Origin: Minisyncoccota bacterium
GTDB lineage: Bacteria > Patescibacteriota > Minisyncoccia > Phycocordibacterales > CAIJYI01
Length of the DNA stretch: 43,590 nt
Assembly: GCA_023229825.1 (NCBI GenBank)
Contig: JALNYN010000012.1
Location: 1 to 43,590 of the forward strand
Reading direction: 5' to 3'
Part shown: in pieces, positions 14,179-22,992 of the stretch
How positions within the stretch are numbered: the stretch's first letter is position 1
Layout of the letters: every line of letters starts with the position of its first letter
Notes under the pieces: model-generated
What the model saw: only the letters and a program-made list of their open reading frames with translations
What the model was told of the DNA's origin: nothing
Database searches by the model: none
Position numbers and translations under genes: made by a program

Positions 14179-14303
14179 GTGAGAATCTTCATTGCGAATA
14201 CAGTTTATTTTCATAGCTTTTTAATCGCTCATATGTAAAATTTTCTACGGCATTGATCTTTGGTGCCAGCTTTTGTACTTTTGACAATCGAGGAGTAAAG
14301 TCA

Positions 14304-15518
14304 ATGAAAAAATATCTTGTAATACTGTTTGTTGCGATGATCATGGGATTCGGCTTTTCATATGCGAGAGCGAGTCCGAATCTTGTCCAAAACGGCAGCT
14401 TTGAGCGTGTCGCGTCGGATGGTTTTGCTTATGAATGGAAAAAATCCTCATGGGGGACGCTTGAAAGTTCGTTCAGCTATCCAGTTTCCGGCAGAACCGG
14501 CAATGCGGTGCAGGTCTCGATCGGAGAGCTTGATCCTTTTGCCGACGACCATGGAGCATTGATCGAGACGAAATATCTTCTTTCCGTAAGACCCGGTGAA
14601 AAATATACGTATACCGATTACATTATCGGAAACGGAACGAGTGTTTATCTCGATATTCGTTACACTCTGGCGAATGGAAGTTTTTTGTATCGCGGTCTTA
14701 CCTCCACAACCACTTCCGGAGTTTGGAAAAAAACAACCGTGCCGATCACTGTACCGGCCGGCGCGGTTGCCATGTCGGTTTATCGTGTGGCAAACAGCGC
14801 GGGGACATTTACTATCGATGATGTTTTGCTTACCGCTCAGCCTTTGCCGGCGCCGCCTGTCGGAAAAGGATTTGTCACTTTTTCTTTCGATGACGGACGA
14901 AGCGAAAGTTCCGTAATTCCTCTTTTAAAGAATTTAGGAATTAAGGGAACCTTCTTTTTGAACCCAACCCCTCTCATTGAACAGTGGGAACCGGGCATCG
15001 TTTTCACGCTGGCGGAAGTGAAGACTCTCGTCGCTCATGGACATGAGATAGGGAACCATACCTTAACGCACTCTTCCCTCATTGGTCTTGCGCCCGACGA
15101 ACTCGATCGGCAGGTGGTGGGGTCAAAGGAAATGCTTGAAAGCATGACGGGACGATCTGTGCTGACGTTTGCTTATCCGTTCGGAGATTTTGATTTGGCT
15201 TCATATGCTCTCGTTGCCGCGAATCATATCGGAGCACGGGGGGTTTGGGACAGCGAGTTAAATACCAAAACGAGCGATCGCTATAATTTGTTCAGTTTTA
15301 ATCCAGTACAGTCGACTCCGGTCTCTCAAATACTGTCTCTTATTGATCAGGCGGCGAACAGCGGGTCGTGGCTCATTCTGAGCTTTCACCAGATCGGTCC
15401 GAGTTCGCTTGGCATGTATAGCTATCAAGAGTCGGATCTGTCTACGGTAATTTCGTATGCCAAGCAGAAAGCGCAAATAATAACGATTCGAGACGGCCTT
15501 TCACGCTATATCAATTAA
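14304..15518 (+). CDS. Secreted polysaccharide deacetylase with N-terminal binding module
   Basis: 404 aa. The ATG at 14304 is chosen because GAGGAG lies 8 bases upstream and a signal peptide follows (KKYLVILFVAMIMGFGFSYARA). Residues about 25-180 form a beta-rich module (NLVQNGSFERV) related to modules in the two large proteins at 20059-22944 and 23467-26646. The NodB domain has MT1 SFDDGRS (D196, D197), MT2 HEIGNHTLTH (H252, H256), MT3 FAYPFGDFD and late WLILSFHQI. Such enzymes remove N-acetyl groups from GlcNAc polymers or acyl groups from xylan or peptidoglycan. The metal ligands are intact. Two TTCAT sites 22 bp apart lie upstream at 14188 and 14210. Confidence 0.88.
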   Translation: MKKYLVILFVAMIMGFGFSYARASPNLVQNGSFERVASDGFAYEWKKSSWGTLESSFSYPVSGRTGNAVQVSIGELDPFADDHGALIETKYLLSVRPGEKYTYTDYIIGNGTSVYLDIRYTLANGSFLYRGLTSTTTSGVWKKTTVPITVPAGAVAMSVYRVANSAGTFTIDDVLLTAQPLPAPPVGKGFVTFSFDDGRSESSVIPLLKNLGIKGTFFLNPTPLIEQWEPGIVFTLAEVKTLVAHGHEIGNHTLTHSSLIGLAPDELDRQVVGSKEMLESMTGRSVLTFAYPFGDFDLASYALVAANHIGARGVWDSELNTKTSDRYNLFSFNPVQSTPVSQILSLIDQAANSGSWLILSFHQIGPSSLGMYSYQESDLSTVISYAKQKAQIITIRDGLSRYIN

Positions 15519-15548
15519 TTTGTATGGAGCTGTTCTTTATGTAACTTT

Positions 15549-15582
15549 GCACGCCATGTCTTTAGATATGGCGTGCTTTTTA
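15549..15582 (+). terminator. Terminator of the deacetylase gene
   Basis: GCACGCCAT pairs with ATGGCGTGC around a 10-base loop, followed by TTTTTATT. Confidence 0.85.
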
Positions 15583-15615
15583 TTCATGAATTTTTCATAT
15601 CGTGAGACATATAAT
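15582..15615 (+). promoter_or_regulatory. TTCAT direct-repeat box and -10 of GlsB paralogue 1
   Basis: TTCAT at 15583 and 15594 (11 bp apart) within ATTCATGAATTTTTCAT, and TATAAT at 15610-15615. The box occupies the -35 position, where no TTGACA-like hexamer exists. The distances box-to-box (11) and box-to--10 (16 from the second repeat) are identical at the second paralogue (42768-42800). Confidence 0.7.
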
Positions 15616-15645
15616 GATGATTATAAAATAAATCATATTGTATTT

Positions 15646-15888
15646 ATGATGACAATTCTTTGGATCGTCTTGGGTGGGATAGTGGGATGGTTTACCACTT
15701 TATCTATGGAAAAAAGCGAACAGAATGCATTGCTGGATACCATCTTCGGTATTCTCGGGGCGCTGATCGGGGTTTGGATCATGACACTGTTCGGAAAAAA
15801 CGGTTTTGTTTTCTTTGATTGGTGGAGTTTCTTGGCGGGAACTGTGGGTGCTGTTGTGCTCGTGTGGATAGTCAAATCCTTCCGATAA
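15646..15888 (+). CDS. GlsB/YeaQ/YmgE-type small membrane protein, paralogue 1
   Basis: 80 aa. Three hydrophobic helices with the family glycines (ILWIVLGGIVGWFTTL, IFGILGALIGVWIMTLFG, FLAGTVGAVVLVWIV). The family (transglycosylase-associated, PF04226) is small, membrane-embedded and often stress-induced; its biochemical role is not settled. The start at 15646 (MMTILW) is chosen over an upstream in-frame start at 15520, because the latter would run through a terminator and the promoter, and because paralogue 2 starts MVTILW. The two paralogues are about 55-60% identical by eye and share the same upstream box, so they are probably co-regulated. Confidence 0.85.
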   Translation: MMTILWIVLGGIVGWFTTLSMEKSEQNALLDTIFGILGALIGVWIMTLFGKNGFVFFDWWSFLAGTVGAVVLVWIVKSFR

Positions 15889-15993
15889 AAATGTCAAAGG
15901 ATGGGGAAAAAGAAACCCTTTCCTCTCGGCGTATTTACTAGCGGAGGAGGAGCAGAATTTTTTATCGTTGTTTAATCATTTAATTAAAACAAC

Positions 15994-16206
15994 ATGAAAA
16001 CCAAAGCTCGAGAAAAAATCGATGAGTGGTGGGATTCTACCGTGTATGATCGCACAGAGGGGAGAATGAGGGCAGACCGCCGAAAACATTTGTTTCCGGA
16101 GGAATACTTAAAAGAGGAAGAAGATCCTGACGGACCGGTACATCCTCGCCGACGAGAATCGGATAGGGAAGCTGAAGAAAAAAAAGGACAATCTGAGTTT
16201 CTGTAA
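15994..16206 (+). CDS. Small charged protein, unknown
   Basis: 70 aa, not recognised. It is very hydrophilic, with about half of the residues charged (REKIDEWWDSTVYDRTEGRM, then KEEEDPDGPVHPRRRESDRE). There are no cysteines and no membrane segment. A GCGGAGGAGGAG lies about 50 bases before the ATG at 15994, too far to serve it; the nearest upstream bases are TTAAAACAAC. It lies between the GlsB gene and a 29-bp hairpin terminator. It may be a disordered stress protein accompanying GlsB; this is a guess from position only. Confidence 0.5.
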   Translation: MKTKAREKIDEWWDSTVYDRTEGRMRADRRKHLFPEEYLKEEEDPDGPVHPRRRESDREAEEKKGQSEFL

Positions 16207-16216
16207 CTGAATGCAT

Positions 16217-16277
16217 GAAAGCACAAAAAAATAGCTATATTTCGCACCGCGAAATATAGCTATTTTTTTGTGCTTTC
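16217..16277. terminator. 29-bp perfect hairpin, bidirectional terminator
   Basis: A perfect 29-bp stem with a 3-base loop (ACC at 16246-16248); each arm carries an A7 or T7 tract next to GCTAT, so both strands can terminate. It is much longer than a normal terminator. Confidence 0.8.
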
Positions 16278-16349
16278 AGATGGAGATGACTTCATCGAGT
16301 AAGTCAAACACTTTCTTCATAATCAATGGACAAAAATTCTTAAGGTTCT

Positions 16350-16523
16350 ATGAAGTCTGTTACGATATTGAAAGAGTTTATTTTGAGATCATCGCAAGAT
16401 GAAGTCCGTGTCATAACGGCATTTCATAAAAAGCGCCGGACGAGACGAATACGTAAAAAAACGCCGTCTCGATCTCCGCTCATAATGATCGTTGGCATTG
16501 GGATTCTCGGGATTAATAATTGA
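16350..16523 (+). CDS. Possible 57-aa basic peptide
   Basis: ATG at 16350 and TGA at 16521-16523. MKSVTILKEFIL opens it, a strongly basic centre follows (FHKKRRTRRIRKKTP), and it ends in a short hydrophobic run (LIMIVGIGILGI). The order, basic then hydrophobic, could be a C-tail membrane anchor. Only a weak AAGG precedes the start. It lies in the 356-base gap between the hairpin and the GH26-like gene, where nothing else but a weak promoter (TTGAGA 16520, TAACAT 16542) is seen. It may be spurious. Confidence 0.3.
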   Translation: MKSVTILKEFILRSSQDEVRVITAFHKKRRTRRIRKKTPSRSPLIMIVGIGILGINN

Positions 16524-16562
16524 GAATCTTAATAGGCTCTTTAACATTAACTTATATCATCA

Positions 16563-18260
16563 ATGAATTATAGCAAACGAACCTTTTTGGGAGCTGTTGC
16601 GATCTTTTCGCTGCTTCTTTCAATTTTTTCACCTAACATTATGATGGGCGAAAATAGATCAATTAAGACGGTCGCTTATGCCGATGCGGAGGGTTACGAC
16701 GCGAACTCGCCGGCCTACAAGCCGTATAATCTCAGCGCTCCGACGGTAACCTTTGTGAACGGAAAACCGCAGGTATCTCTTTCTTGGGGCGCTTCGGTAA
16801 GCGGAGTGACCTACAGTATCAGCAGAAGAACGGGAAATACGATCTTTTGGCCGATCATTGCGCAGGGTCTTGGGACGCAGCGATTCACGGATACTTCCGT
16901 GCTTCCGGGCGTACAATATTCTTATCAGATCGTAGCGACAAATTATCTTGGTTCCGGATTCTCGAGTATCCAATCGGTTTCTGTACCGGCAAGCTCGGCG
17001 ACCACCCCCGTCTTTACTCCCGCTCCAGCATCGACACCGATAGTAACACCGATCGCCGCTGCGACCGAGTCACCGGCCTACAAGCCGTATAATCTCAATG
17101 TTCCGACGGTTGTCTTCGTGAATGGAAAACCGCAGGTATCTCTTTCATGGGGCGCTTCCGCGAGCGGGGTCACCTATAGCGTTTCGAGAAAAAGTCCGCA
17201 GACAATAATGTGGCCGATCATTGCGCAAGGGATCACTTCGCAGCAATATAAAGACACGGCCGTTACTGCCGGTACCTATTCTTATCAGATCGTTGCTACG
17301 AACTCTCTCGGAACAGGATTTTCGAGTATCCAATCGGTAACCGTTCCCGGTTCAGCAACGACACCCACACCGACACCAACACCCACACCGACACCAACAC
17401 CTACGCCAACACCTACGCCTACTCCGGCACCAGCGCCCGTAAATTCGGGTACAGCGATCAATGGCGTCACCGGACGTCTCGCGTGGGGCGCATACTTGGG
17501 TGATGCCAATGGCGCCGGATTCGAATCGCTTGTCGGACGCAAGATGGACATGCAAGCAGTATTTACCGGATGGGGAAGCAACGGAAGTTTTCCGAGCGGA
17601 TTTGGCGTCAAAGAACGAGGAGAAACGCTTTTCGTTTATTGGGAGCAATTCGGAGTATCGCTTGATGCGATCATAAACGGAAGTCAGGATGCCTATATCA
17701 AGCAATTTGCCGCCTCTGCAAAATCTTACGGCGGACCGGTCATTCTTTCGCCTTTCCATGAGATGAACGGAGATTGGACTCCGTGGTCAGGAGTGGTAGG
17801 CGGAAATACTCCGGCGAAAGTCATTGCCGCATGGCAGCGAATTCACGGACACTTCGCCGGGATCAATAACGTTAAATTTGCCTGGGTTATGAACGCCGAT
17901 TCCGTTCCCAATACCTCCGCAAACGCCATTTCCAAATATTGGCCGGGCGGTGCGTATGTTGATTATGTAGGACTCGATGGCTTTAACGGCCCGTCTTACT
18001 CTTCATCTCGAACGTTCGACAATATCTTCGGCGGTGCGATCTCTGAAGTAAAAGGATACAACAAACCGATCATTATTACTTCGACCGCAGCGGCTCCGAA
18101 TTCCGGAAAAGCGGCGTGGATCACCAATGCCTTGACCGTAGCGATCGATAAATATCCTACCGTTATCGGATGGATATGGTTCAACGAAAACAAAGAAGCG
18201 GACTGGAGGGTGAACTCCGATCCGGCTTCTCTCGCAGCATTCAAGGCGGCATTGCCTTAA
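16563..18260 (+). CDS. Secreted GH26-like protein with two FnIII-like repeats and TP linker
   Basis: 565 aa. Signal peptide (residues 1-40), two near-identical ~95-aa fibronectin-III-like repeats (each starting SPAYKPYNL and ending GFSSIQSV-VP; about 58-140 and 177-260), a (Thr-Pro)n linker (about 265-292), then a GH26-like barrel (about 300-565). GH26 enzymes are mainly beta-mannanases. The acid/base region FHEMNGDW is intact (E400). The strand that normally carries the nucleophile glutamate (KPIxIxE) reads KPIIITSTAA, with Ser507 at the expected place. The protein may therefore bind rather than cut glycans, or use another residue. The conserved GWIWFNENK and DWRVNSDPAS are shared with the second copy at 18920. 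Confidence 0.85.
   Translation: MNYSKRTFLGAVAIFSLLLSIFSPNIMMGENRSIKTVAYADAEGYDANSPAYKPYNLSAPTVTFVNGKPQVSLSWGASVSGVTYSISRRTGNTIFWPIIAQGLGTQRFTDTSVLPGVQYSYQIVATNYLGSGFSSIQSVSVPASSATTPVFTPAPASTPIVTPIAAATESPAYKPYNLNVPTVVFVNGKPQVSLSWGASASGVTYSVSRKSPQTIMWPIIAQGITSQQYKDTAVTAGTYSYQIVATNSLGTGFSSIQSVTVPGSATTPTPTPTPTPTPTPTPTPTPTPAPAPVNSGTAINGVTGRLAWGAYLGDANGAGFESLVGRKMDMQAVFTGWGSNGSFPSGFGVKERGETLFVYWEQFGVSLDAIINGSQDAYIKQFAASAKSYGGPVILSPFHEMNGDWTPWSGVVGGNTPAKVIAAWQRIHGHFAGINNVKFAWVMNADSVPNTSANAISKYWPGGAYVDYVGLDGFNGPSYSSSRTFDNIFGGAISEVKGYNKPIIITSTAAAPNSGKAAWITNALTVAIDKYPTVIGWIWFNENKEADWRVNSDPASLAAFKAALP
17364..17435 (+). repeat. Short tandem repeat coding for the Thr-Pro linker
   Basis: Repeats of ACACC(C/G) hexamer type with drift to ACGCCT at the 3' end. 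Such repeats are prone to slippage in units that keep the frame (6 or 12 bases), which would change linker length. Confidence 0.7.
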
Positions 18261-18307
18261 GGCTTGACTATGAGCGGGTTTTCTGATCTCGCTTACAAAA
18301 TAGTACG

Positions 18308-18339
18308 AAAAATCTCCCGAAATATTTCGGGAGATTTTT
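18308..18339. terminator. Terminator of the first GH26-like gene
   Basis: AAAAATCTCCCGAAA pairs with TTTCGGGAGATTTTT around TA; symmetric tracts suggest it works on both strands. Confidence 0.85.
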
Positions 18340-18358
18340 CTTACATTCCACTCATTCA

Positions 18359-18387
18359 TTAATTCTTAATGATATTTTTGTTATAAT
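18359..18387 (+). promoter_or_regulatory. Promoter of the DPBB/GH26 operon
   Basis: TTAATT at 18359-18364 and TATAAT at 18382-18387, 17-bp spacer. The start codon is 14 bases after the -10, so the leader is only about 7 bases. Confidence 0.5.
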
Positions 18388-18401
18388 GGCTTTTACTTCA
18401 T

Positions 18402-18914
18402 ATGAGATCTATCCTTCATCACACATCATTATATATGCTTACGCTCATACTTTGGCTATTGGCGGTGATCGCTACCGTTATTTTTGCCGTGTATTCCGGA
18501 TACTGTTCCGCTGAGTGGAGACGTGCGAGTGCCACATGGTTTACATCGTATCCGGAGGCCGGAAGCGAAGAATGTATCGAATATAACGGATGCGCATGGG
18601 AAGGTTCTTTTGCTGCGGTCAAAGGAAAACAAACGGAGGAATGGGTAAAAGATCATAACATCGCGGCGGTACATGAAAAATTCTTTGATGAGTATAAAGG
18701 AAAATGGCTGACCATTCGCGATCGGAGTACGGGAAAAGAAATGAATGTGCAAGTACTTGATATGTGTTCCGATAAAGATTGCAACGATTGCTGCACGAGA
18801 AATATGAAAGACACCGGTTTTCTTATCGACCTCGAAAAATATACCGCGCAGAGATTTAACGGATCGCTGCTGAATAAAGGTATGATCATTGTGGAGTGGA
18901 AGATAAAAGAATAA
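18402..18914 (+). CDS. Secreted double-psi beta-barrel protein
   Basis: 170 aa. One N-terminal membrane helix or uncleaved signal (TLILWLLAVIATVIFAVYS, residues about 14-32). The rest resembles a double-psi beta-barrel of the expansin/RlpA/EG45 type: ASATWFTSYPEAGSEECIEY, GKWLTIRDRSTGKEMNVQVLD, MCSDKDCNDCC, FLIDLEKYTAQRF and the final GMIIVEWKI. Six cysteines cluster in the barrel and probably form disulphides. Such domains bind or loosen polysaccharides, or act as lytic transglycosylases when the catalytic Asp is present; D in QVLDMC is a candidate. It overlaps the start region of the next gene, so the two are co-translated. Confidence 0.7.
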   Translation: MRSILHHTSLYMLTLILWLLAVIATVIFAVYSGYCSAEWRRASATWFTSYPEAGSEECIEYNGCAWEGSFAAVKGKQTEEWVKDHNIAAVHEKFFDEYKGKWLTIRDRSTGKEMNVQVLDMCSDKDCNDCCTRNMKDTGFLIDLEKYTAQRFNGSLLNKGMIIVEWKIKE

Positions 18915-18919
18915 ACCAT

Positions 18920-19993
18920 ATGCTGTTGGTCCCAAGCAAAAAACAAATATCTTTCGTTGGTTTCGCAGGTATAGCCTTGCTCTGTCTCTTTGTAATATAT
19001 ATCGCCGGAGATTCTTGGAAGCGTTTGTATTTTGCGAGTCCGCAAAACACCATATCCTTTGATCGTTCGGACGCGGGGAACCGCGTGACTCATCCCGAGC
19101 CGTATCGGTATCATAAGATCGTTTGGCTGCAAAATAATCCGTTTGCGTGCGTATCTCAAAAAAAGGACATGCTGATTTGGGGCGTACAAACCGGCTGGCA
19201 AGAAAATATCGCCGCTTTTGAGCGCGAGGTGGGCCGACCGGATATCCTTGCCGTTTTTATTCATTTCGGAAATGAAAATTCTTTTCCGAGCACGGTTATT
19301 CCAAAAACAAAAGATCGGCAAACGCTTGCGATCTTTTGGGAGGCTACCGATTATAATGTTTCCAACATAGATCAGCCGAGATTTTCTTATGATGCGATCC
19401 TTCGCGGCGATTGGGATCCATACATGAGGTCATTCGCCGCGGACGCAAAATCGTACGGCGGTCCGGTCATCCTCATTCCTTTTTCCGAAATGAACGGGGA
19501 CTGGTATCCATGGTCCGGAACCAAGAATGGAAACACGCCGGAAAAAGCGGTTCTTGCCTTTCGTCATGTGCATGATATTTTTTCCGACGTTCCGAATGTA
19601 AAGATCGGCTGGGCGGTCAATCACTCATCTCATCCCCCGACACAAGAAAACGCGATCGAAAGGTATTATCCCGGAGACCCGTATGTCGATTATGTCGGCG
19701 TCGATGGTTTCAATTTTGGAGGCGCAGACTATGGCTCCTTCGATGGTATTTTCGGCAACGCGCTCGCAACGCTATCAAAATATAATAAACCGATCTATAT
19801 TTTTTCTTTAGCGGCCGCCGAAGGTCCGGAAAAATCGGCTTGGATCAGCGATGCGTTCTTGATGCAGATACCGAAATATCCGAACATCGTCGGATGGATA
19901 TGGTTCAACGAAAATAAAGAGCGCGACTGGAGAGTGAATTCCGATCCGGCTTCCTTGGAATCGTTCAAGGCGATACTCCCGAATTGTCGATGA
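18920..19993 (+). CDS. Membrane-anchored GH26-like protein, probable pseudoenzyme
   Basis: 357 aa from the ATG at 18920; a GTG at 18896 would add eight residues and overlap the previous gene. One N-terminal membrane helix (ISFVGFAGIALLCLFVIYIA) is followed directly by a GH26-like domain similar to the C-terminal half of the 16563 protein (PYVDYVGVDGFN, GWIWFNENKERDWRVNSDPAS). Acid/base region: the motif reads FSEMNGDW, keeping E190 but replacing the usual preceding His. Nucleophile strand: KPIYIFSLAA, with Ser instead of Glu, as in the first copy. So both predicted catalytic regions are altered. It likely holds or senses a glycan at the cell surface. It shares an operon with the barrel protein. 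Confidence 0.8.
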   Translation: MLLVPSKKQISFVGFAGIALLCLFVIYIAGDSWKRLYFASPQNTISFDRSDAGNRVTHPEPYRYHKIVWLQNNPFACVSQKKDMLIWGVQTGWQENIAAFEREVGRPDILAVFIHFGNENSFPSTVIPKTKDRQTLAIFWEATDYNVSNIDQPRFSYDAILRGDWDPYMRSFAADAKSYGGPVILIPFSEMNGDWYPWSGTKNGNTPEKAVLAFRHVHDIFSDVPNVKIGWAVNHSSHPPTQENAIERYYPGDPYVDYVGVDGFNFGGADYGSFDGIFGNALATLSKYNKPIYIFSLAAAEGPEKSAWISDAFLMQIPKYPNIVGWIWFNENKERDWRVNSDPASLESFKAILPNCR

Positions 19994-19995
19994 TC

Positions 19996-20028
19996 AAAAA
20001 AACTCCCGTTTCTCACGGGAGTTTTTTT
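19996..20028. terminator. Bidirectional terminator between converging genes
   Basis: AAAAAACTCCCGT pairs with ACGGGAGTTTTTT around a 5-base loop. It serves the GH26-like gene (plus) and the Ig-repeat gene (minus). Confidence 0.9.
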
Positions 20029-20058
20029 GTAATGGTCATCAGTCATCGGCCAATGTCA

Positions 20059-22944
20059 TTAGTTGGTTACTGTGATCGATATCGGCGTACTGGTTCCGAT
20101 ATTTCCTGCCGCATCGCGAGCTTCCGCACTGATAGTGTGCGCGCCGTTCGCCACGCTGGTCGAATTCCAAGAGAAGCTATACGGTGAGACGGTCGATTCA
20201 TCACCGGCCACTACTCCATCAAGGAAGAGTTTTACTCCGGCGACGGCGACATTATCGCTCGCATTAACGGTAACGGTGTTGGGACCGGTGATCGCGGCGT
20301 TGTTAGCCGGCGAAGTGATCGAAATGGTCGGAGCGACCGTATCGGTAGTCGTCGCCGTACTGGTCGCATTGTTTACCGTCACAGACACCGCGCTGCTCGT
20401 TGCGACATTTCCAGCGGCATCGCGAGCTATCGCCGTGAGCGAGTGCGCACCATTAGCAACGCCGGTTGTGTTCCAAACGATATCAAACGGTGCAACGGTC
20501 ATTTCAGTGCCGAGCATGGTTCCGTCGACCATCATTTTGACTCCCGCAACGCCGACGTTGTCGGTGGTCGTCGCGGAGATCGTCGTGGTTCCGTAAACGG
20601 TTGCGCCCGTCGTTGGAGAAGTGATCGCTATGGTCGGAGCGATGGTGTCAGCAGTGCTGGTCGCATTATTTACCGTAATGGTCCTTTCGCTGCTGGTGGC
20701 AACATTGCCTGCCGCATCGCGAGCGACGGCTAAGATCGTGTGCTCACCGTTAGAAACGGATGAGCTGTTCCAAATAACGCTGAAGGGTTGTGTCGTATCT
20801 TCCGTTCCGATCAAGCTGCCGCTCGACAGATAGAACTTAACTCCTGCGACTCCGACGTTATCGGTGGCCAACGCGGAGAGAGTGGTGCTTCCTGACACGG
20901 TAGCTCCCTCGATCGGCGCGGTAAGCGAGATATTCGGAACCGTGGTGTCGGTCGTAGTGGCTGTACTCGTGGCGTTGTTGACCGTCACGGAGATGGCTGA
21001 ACTTGTTGCGATATTTCCCGCTGTGTCCCGAGCGATAGCCTTTAGGCTATGTACGCCATTCGCTGAACTTGCCGTATTCCAGACGACTTCGTAAGGAGCT
21101 GCGGTATCTTCAGCACCGAGCGGAAGATCGTTATGCAAGAAACGCACCCCCGCAAGACTCACATTATCCGTCGCTGTGGCGGTAACGGTCGTGGTTCCGG
21201 AAACGGTGGCGCCGTTTACCGGATAGGTGACAGAAACGGAAGGAAGCGTGGTATCAGGGGTGGTGGTTGCTGTGGAGGTGGCATTGTTTATCGTTACGGC
21301 CAATATGGTACTGGTTCCGACATTTCCGGCTGCATCGCGAGCCATTGCTTTAAGTGTGTGAGAACCGTTGCTGAACCCGAGAGTACTGAAGGTAAACTCG
21401 TAAGGAGAAACGGTGTCTTCGAGGCCGATCATCGTTACGTCATCGATGAAAAGTTTTACTCCAGCGATCGAAGCATCGTCGCTGGCGTTCACCGCAATGG
21501 TGGTCGTTCCTGAAATGACGATCGGAGGCGCGACGATCGAAACGACGGGGAGCGTGTGGTCGGTACCGGTCGCGTTATTTATGGTCAAGTTTACGATCGA
21601 ACTGGTCGCGACATTTCCGGCTGCATCGCGTGCAATGGCTTTGAATTGATGTACTCCGTTCGCGGCTTGCGTGGTATCAAGAACAACAGAATACGGAGAG
21701 GTCGTATCTTCGCCGATCAAAACATCAGAATGGTTTGTTCCGCTATGAACGAATTTGACGGCGGTTACTCCCACATTATCGGTAGCGGTTGCGTTTATCG
21801 TCGTACTTCCTGAAACGGTTGTTCCATCCGCCGGGGAAGTGATCGAAACTGAAGGAAGGATCGTGTCAGACGCGCCGCCGCCCGCATTGTTTACCGTAAC
21901 GGATACTGCGGTGCTCGTCGCAATATTTCCCGCCGTATCTCGAGCGATCGCCGTGAGACTATGCGTTCCATTTGAAACGCCGGTTGTGTTCCAAATGAAA
22001 TTGTAGGGCGAGCTGGTCATTTCCGTACCGATCATGGTTCCATCAAGAAGAAGCTTTACGCCGGTAACGGCAACATTATCGCTCGCGTTAACCGATACGG
22101 CGGTCGTGGTTCCCGAAACCGTTGCTCCGGCGAGCGGAGAGGTGATCGACACAGCGGGAGCGATCGTGTCGGATGTCACCGGTCCTCCGTCCATTTCAAC
22201 GAGCGAGTATTTATCGGTGATCAAATACCCTTCGTTCTCGATCAAGTGAAAGATCGTGGCGGAAGTTGCTCCTTCCGGAACGGTGAATGTGAACTGATTT
22301 AATGTAGACGTGCTGGACGTGCTATTTGCGGGAATATCGCCAAGGTGAATGTATATGAAATTGTTCTCATCCGAATGATCGTGATCGTCTTTTATCCAGT
22401 TATTATCCTTTCGACTCCAAGTCCAAGACTCTCCATTCTGTTTTTTGTGCGTTCCGGTCGCATCTTCCCACTCGTCCTCATTTTCGCTATCGTCGCCGCC
22501 CATCTTATATCGGACATCGACGCCTGTCGAGACATCGGATCGAGAAACATCCGAAAAGACGTACGTCTTTCCGGGGGTAACCGATACGTCAGCGGGATAC
22601 CACTTGGCATCTCCGTTCGAATGTTCGGTCATATCGATGCGAAGAGACCGACTTCCGTCAAATCCCGCGGTTGAGGTCGGGTACGAAAAACTCGCCTCAT
22701 TCGTCCCGAATTGTCCTTGGTTCCAAGATTCAGGAAGTGTTGTTGCGGTCTCTGCGGAAGGGTTTTGAATGAGGTTCACCGAGGCTGCCCTCGCGTCAAA
22801 ACCCGTAAAATAAGAAGGAAGCAATAATGCGGCGATCAGCACCATCGCAGGCAACGTTTTTTCCGCAGTTTGTTTCTTCTCTTCTCGTTCACGCGAAGTA
22901 TCTCGCGTATTGTTTTTTTTCTGTTTTTTATCGTGTGATTTCAT
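20059..22944 (-). CDS. Large secreted Ig-like repeat protein
   Basis: 961 aa. A long basic N-region then a hydrophobic segment (LPAMVLIAALLLPSYFTGFDARA) forms the signal peptide. Residues about 55-255 carry the NGDAKWY module (ENPSAETATTLPESW-like opening NLIQNPSAETA), here with an internal acidic/Asp-rich insert (DDSENEDEWEDATG, DDHDHSDENN) that could bind calcium. Seven Ig-like repeats of about 95 aa follow (Big_9-like), each opening D-T-x-x-P-x-V-S-I-T-S-P and holding VKLLLDG, SPY-F-WNT and ARDTAGNIATS. The protein stops at the end of the seventh repeat, without LPXTG or PEP-CTERM. It is a likely surface adhesin or matrix protein. No catalytic domain is seen. Confidence 0.88.
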   Translation of the reverse strand: MKSHDKKQKKNNTRDTSREREEKKQTAEKTLPAMVLIAALLLPSYFTGFDARAASVNLIQNPSAETATTLPESWNQGQFGTNEASFSYPTSTAGFDGSRSLRIDMTEHSNGDAKWYPADVSVTPGKTYVFSDVSRSDVSTGVDVRYKMGGDDSENEDEWEDATGTHKKQNGESWTWSRKDNNWIKDDHDHSDENNFIYIHLGDIPANSTSSTSTLNQFTFTVPEGATSATIFHLIENEGYLITDKYSLVEMDGGPVTSDTIAPAVSITSPLAGATVSGTTTAVSVNASDNVAVTGVKLLLDGTMIGTEMTSSPYNFIWNTTGVSNGTHSLTAIARDTAGNIATSTAVSVTVNNAGGGASDTILPSVSITSPADGTTVSGSTTINATATDNVGVTAVKFVHSGTNHSDVLIGEDTTSPYSVVLDTTQAANGVHQFKAIARDAAGNVATSSIVNLTINNATGTDHTLPVVSIVAPPIVISGTTTIAVNASDDASIAGVKLFIDDVTMIGLEDTVSPYEFTFSTLGFSNGSHTLKAMARDAAGNVGTSTILAVTINNATSTATTTPDTTLPSVSVTYPVNGATVSGTTTVTATATDNVSLAGVRFLHNDLPLGAEDTAAPYEVVWNTASSANGVHSLKAIARDTAGNIATSSAISVTVNNATSTATTTDTTVPNISLTAPIEGATVSGSTTLSALATDNVGVAGVKFYLSSGSLIGTEDTTQPFSVIWNSSSVSNGEHTILAVARDAAGNVATSSERTITVNNATSTADTIAPTIAITSPTTGATVYGTTTISATTTDNVGVAGVKMMVDGTMLGTEMTVAPFDIVWNTTGVANGAHSLTAIARDAAGNVATSSAVSVTVNNATSTATTTDTVAPTISITSPANNAAITGPNTVTVNASDNVAVAGVKLFLDGVVAGDESTVSPYSFSWNSTSVANGAHTISAEARDAAGNIGTSTPISITVTN

Positions 22945-22992
22945 ATTAATTTAATGCTTAATTAATTTGCGATCGAAAAAATGATCGCGGAA

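Noticed and set aside
20300..22150. Regularly spaced DNA repeats, considered as CRISPR
   Set aside because: The units are about 285 bp and code for Ig-like domains in frame; no short direct repeats with unique spacers, and no cas genes.
20063..22768. Many plus-strand frames of 70-180 codons opposite the Ig-repeat gene
   Set aside because: They recur with the repeat period of the real gene and are its antisense shadows.
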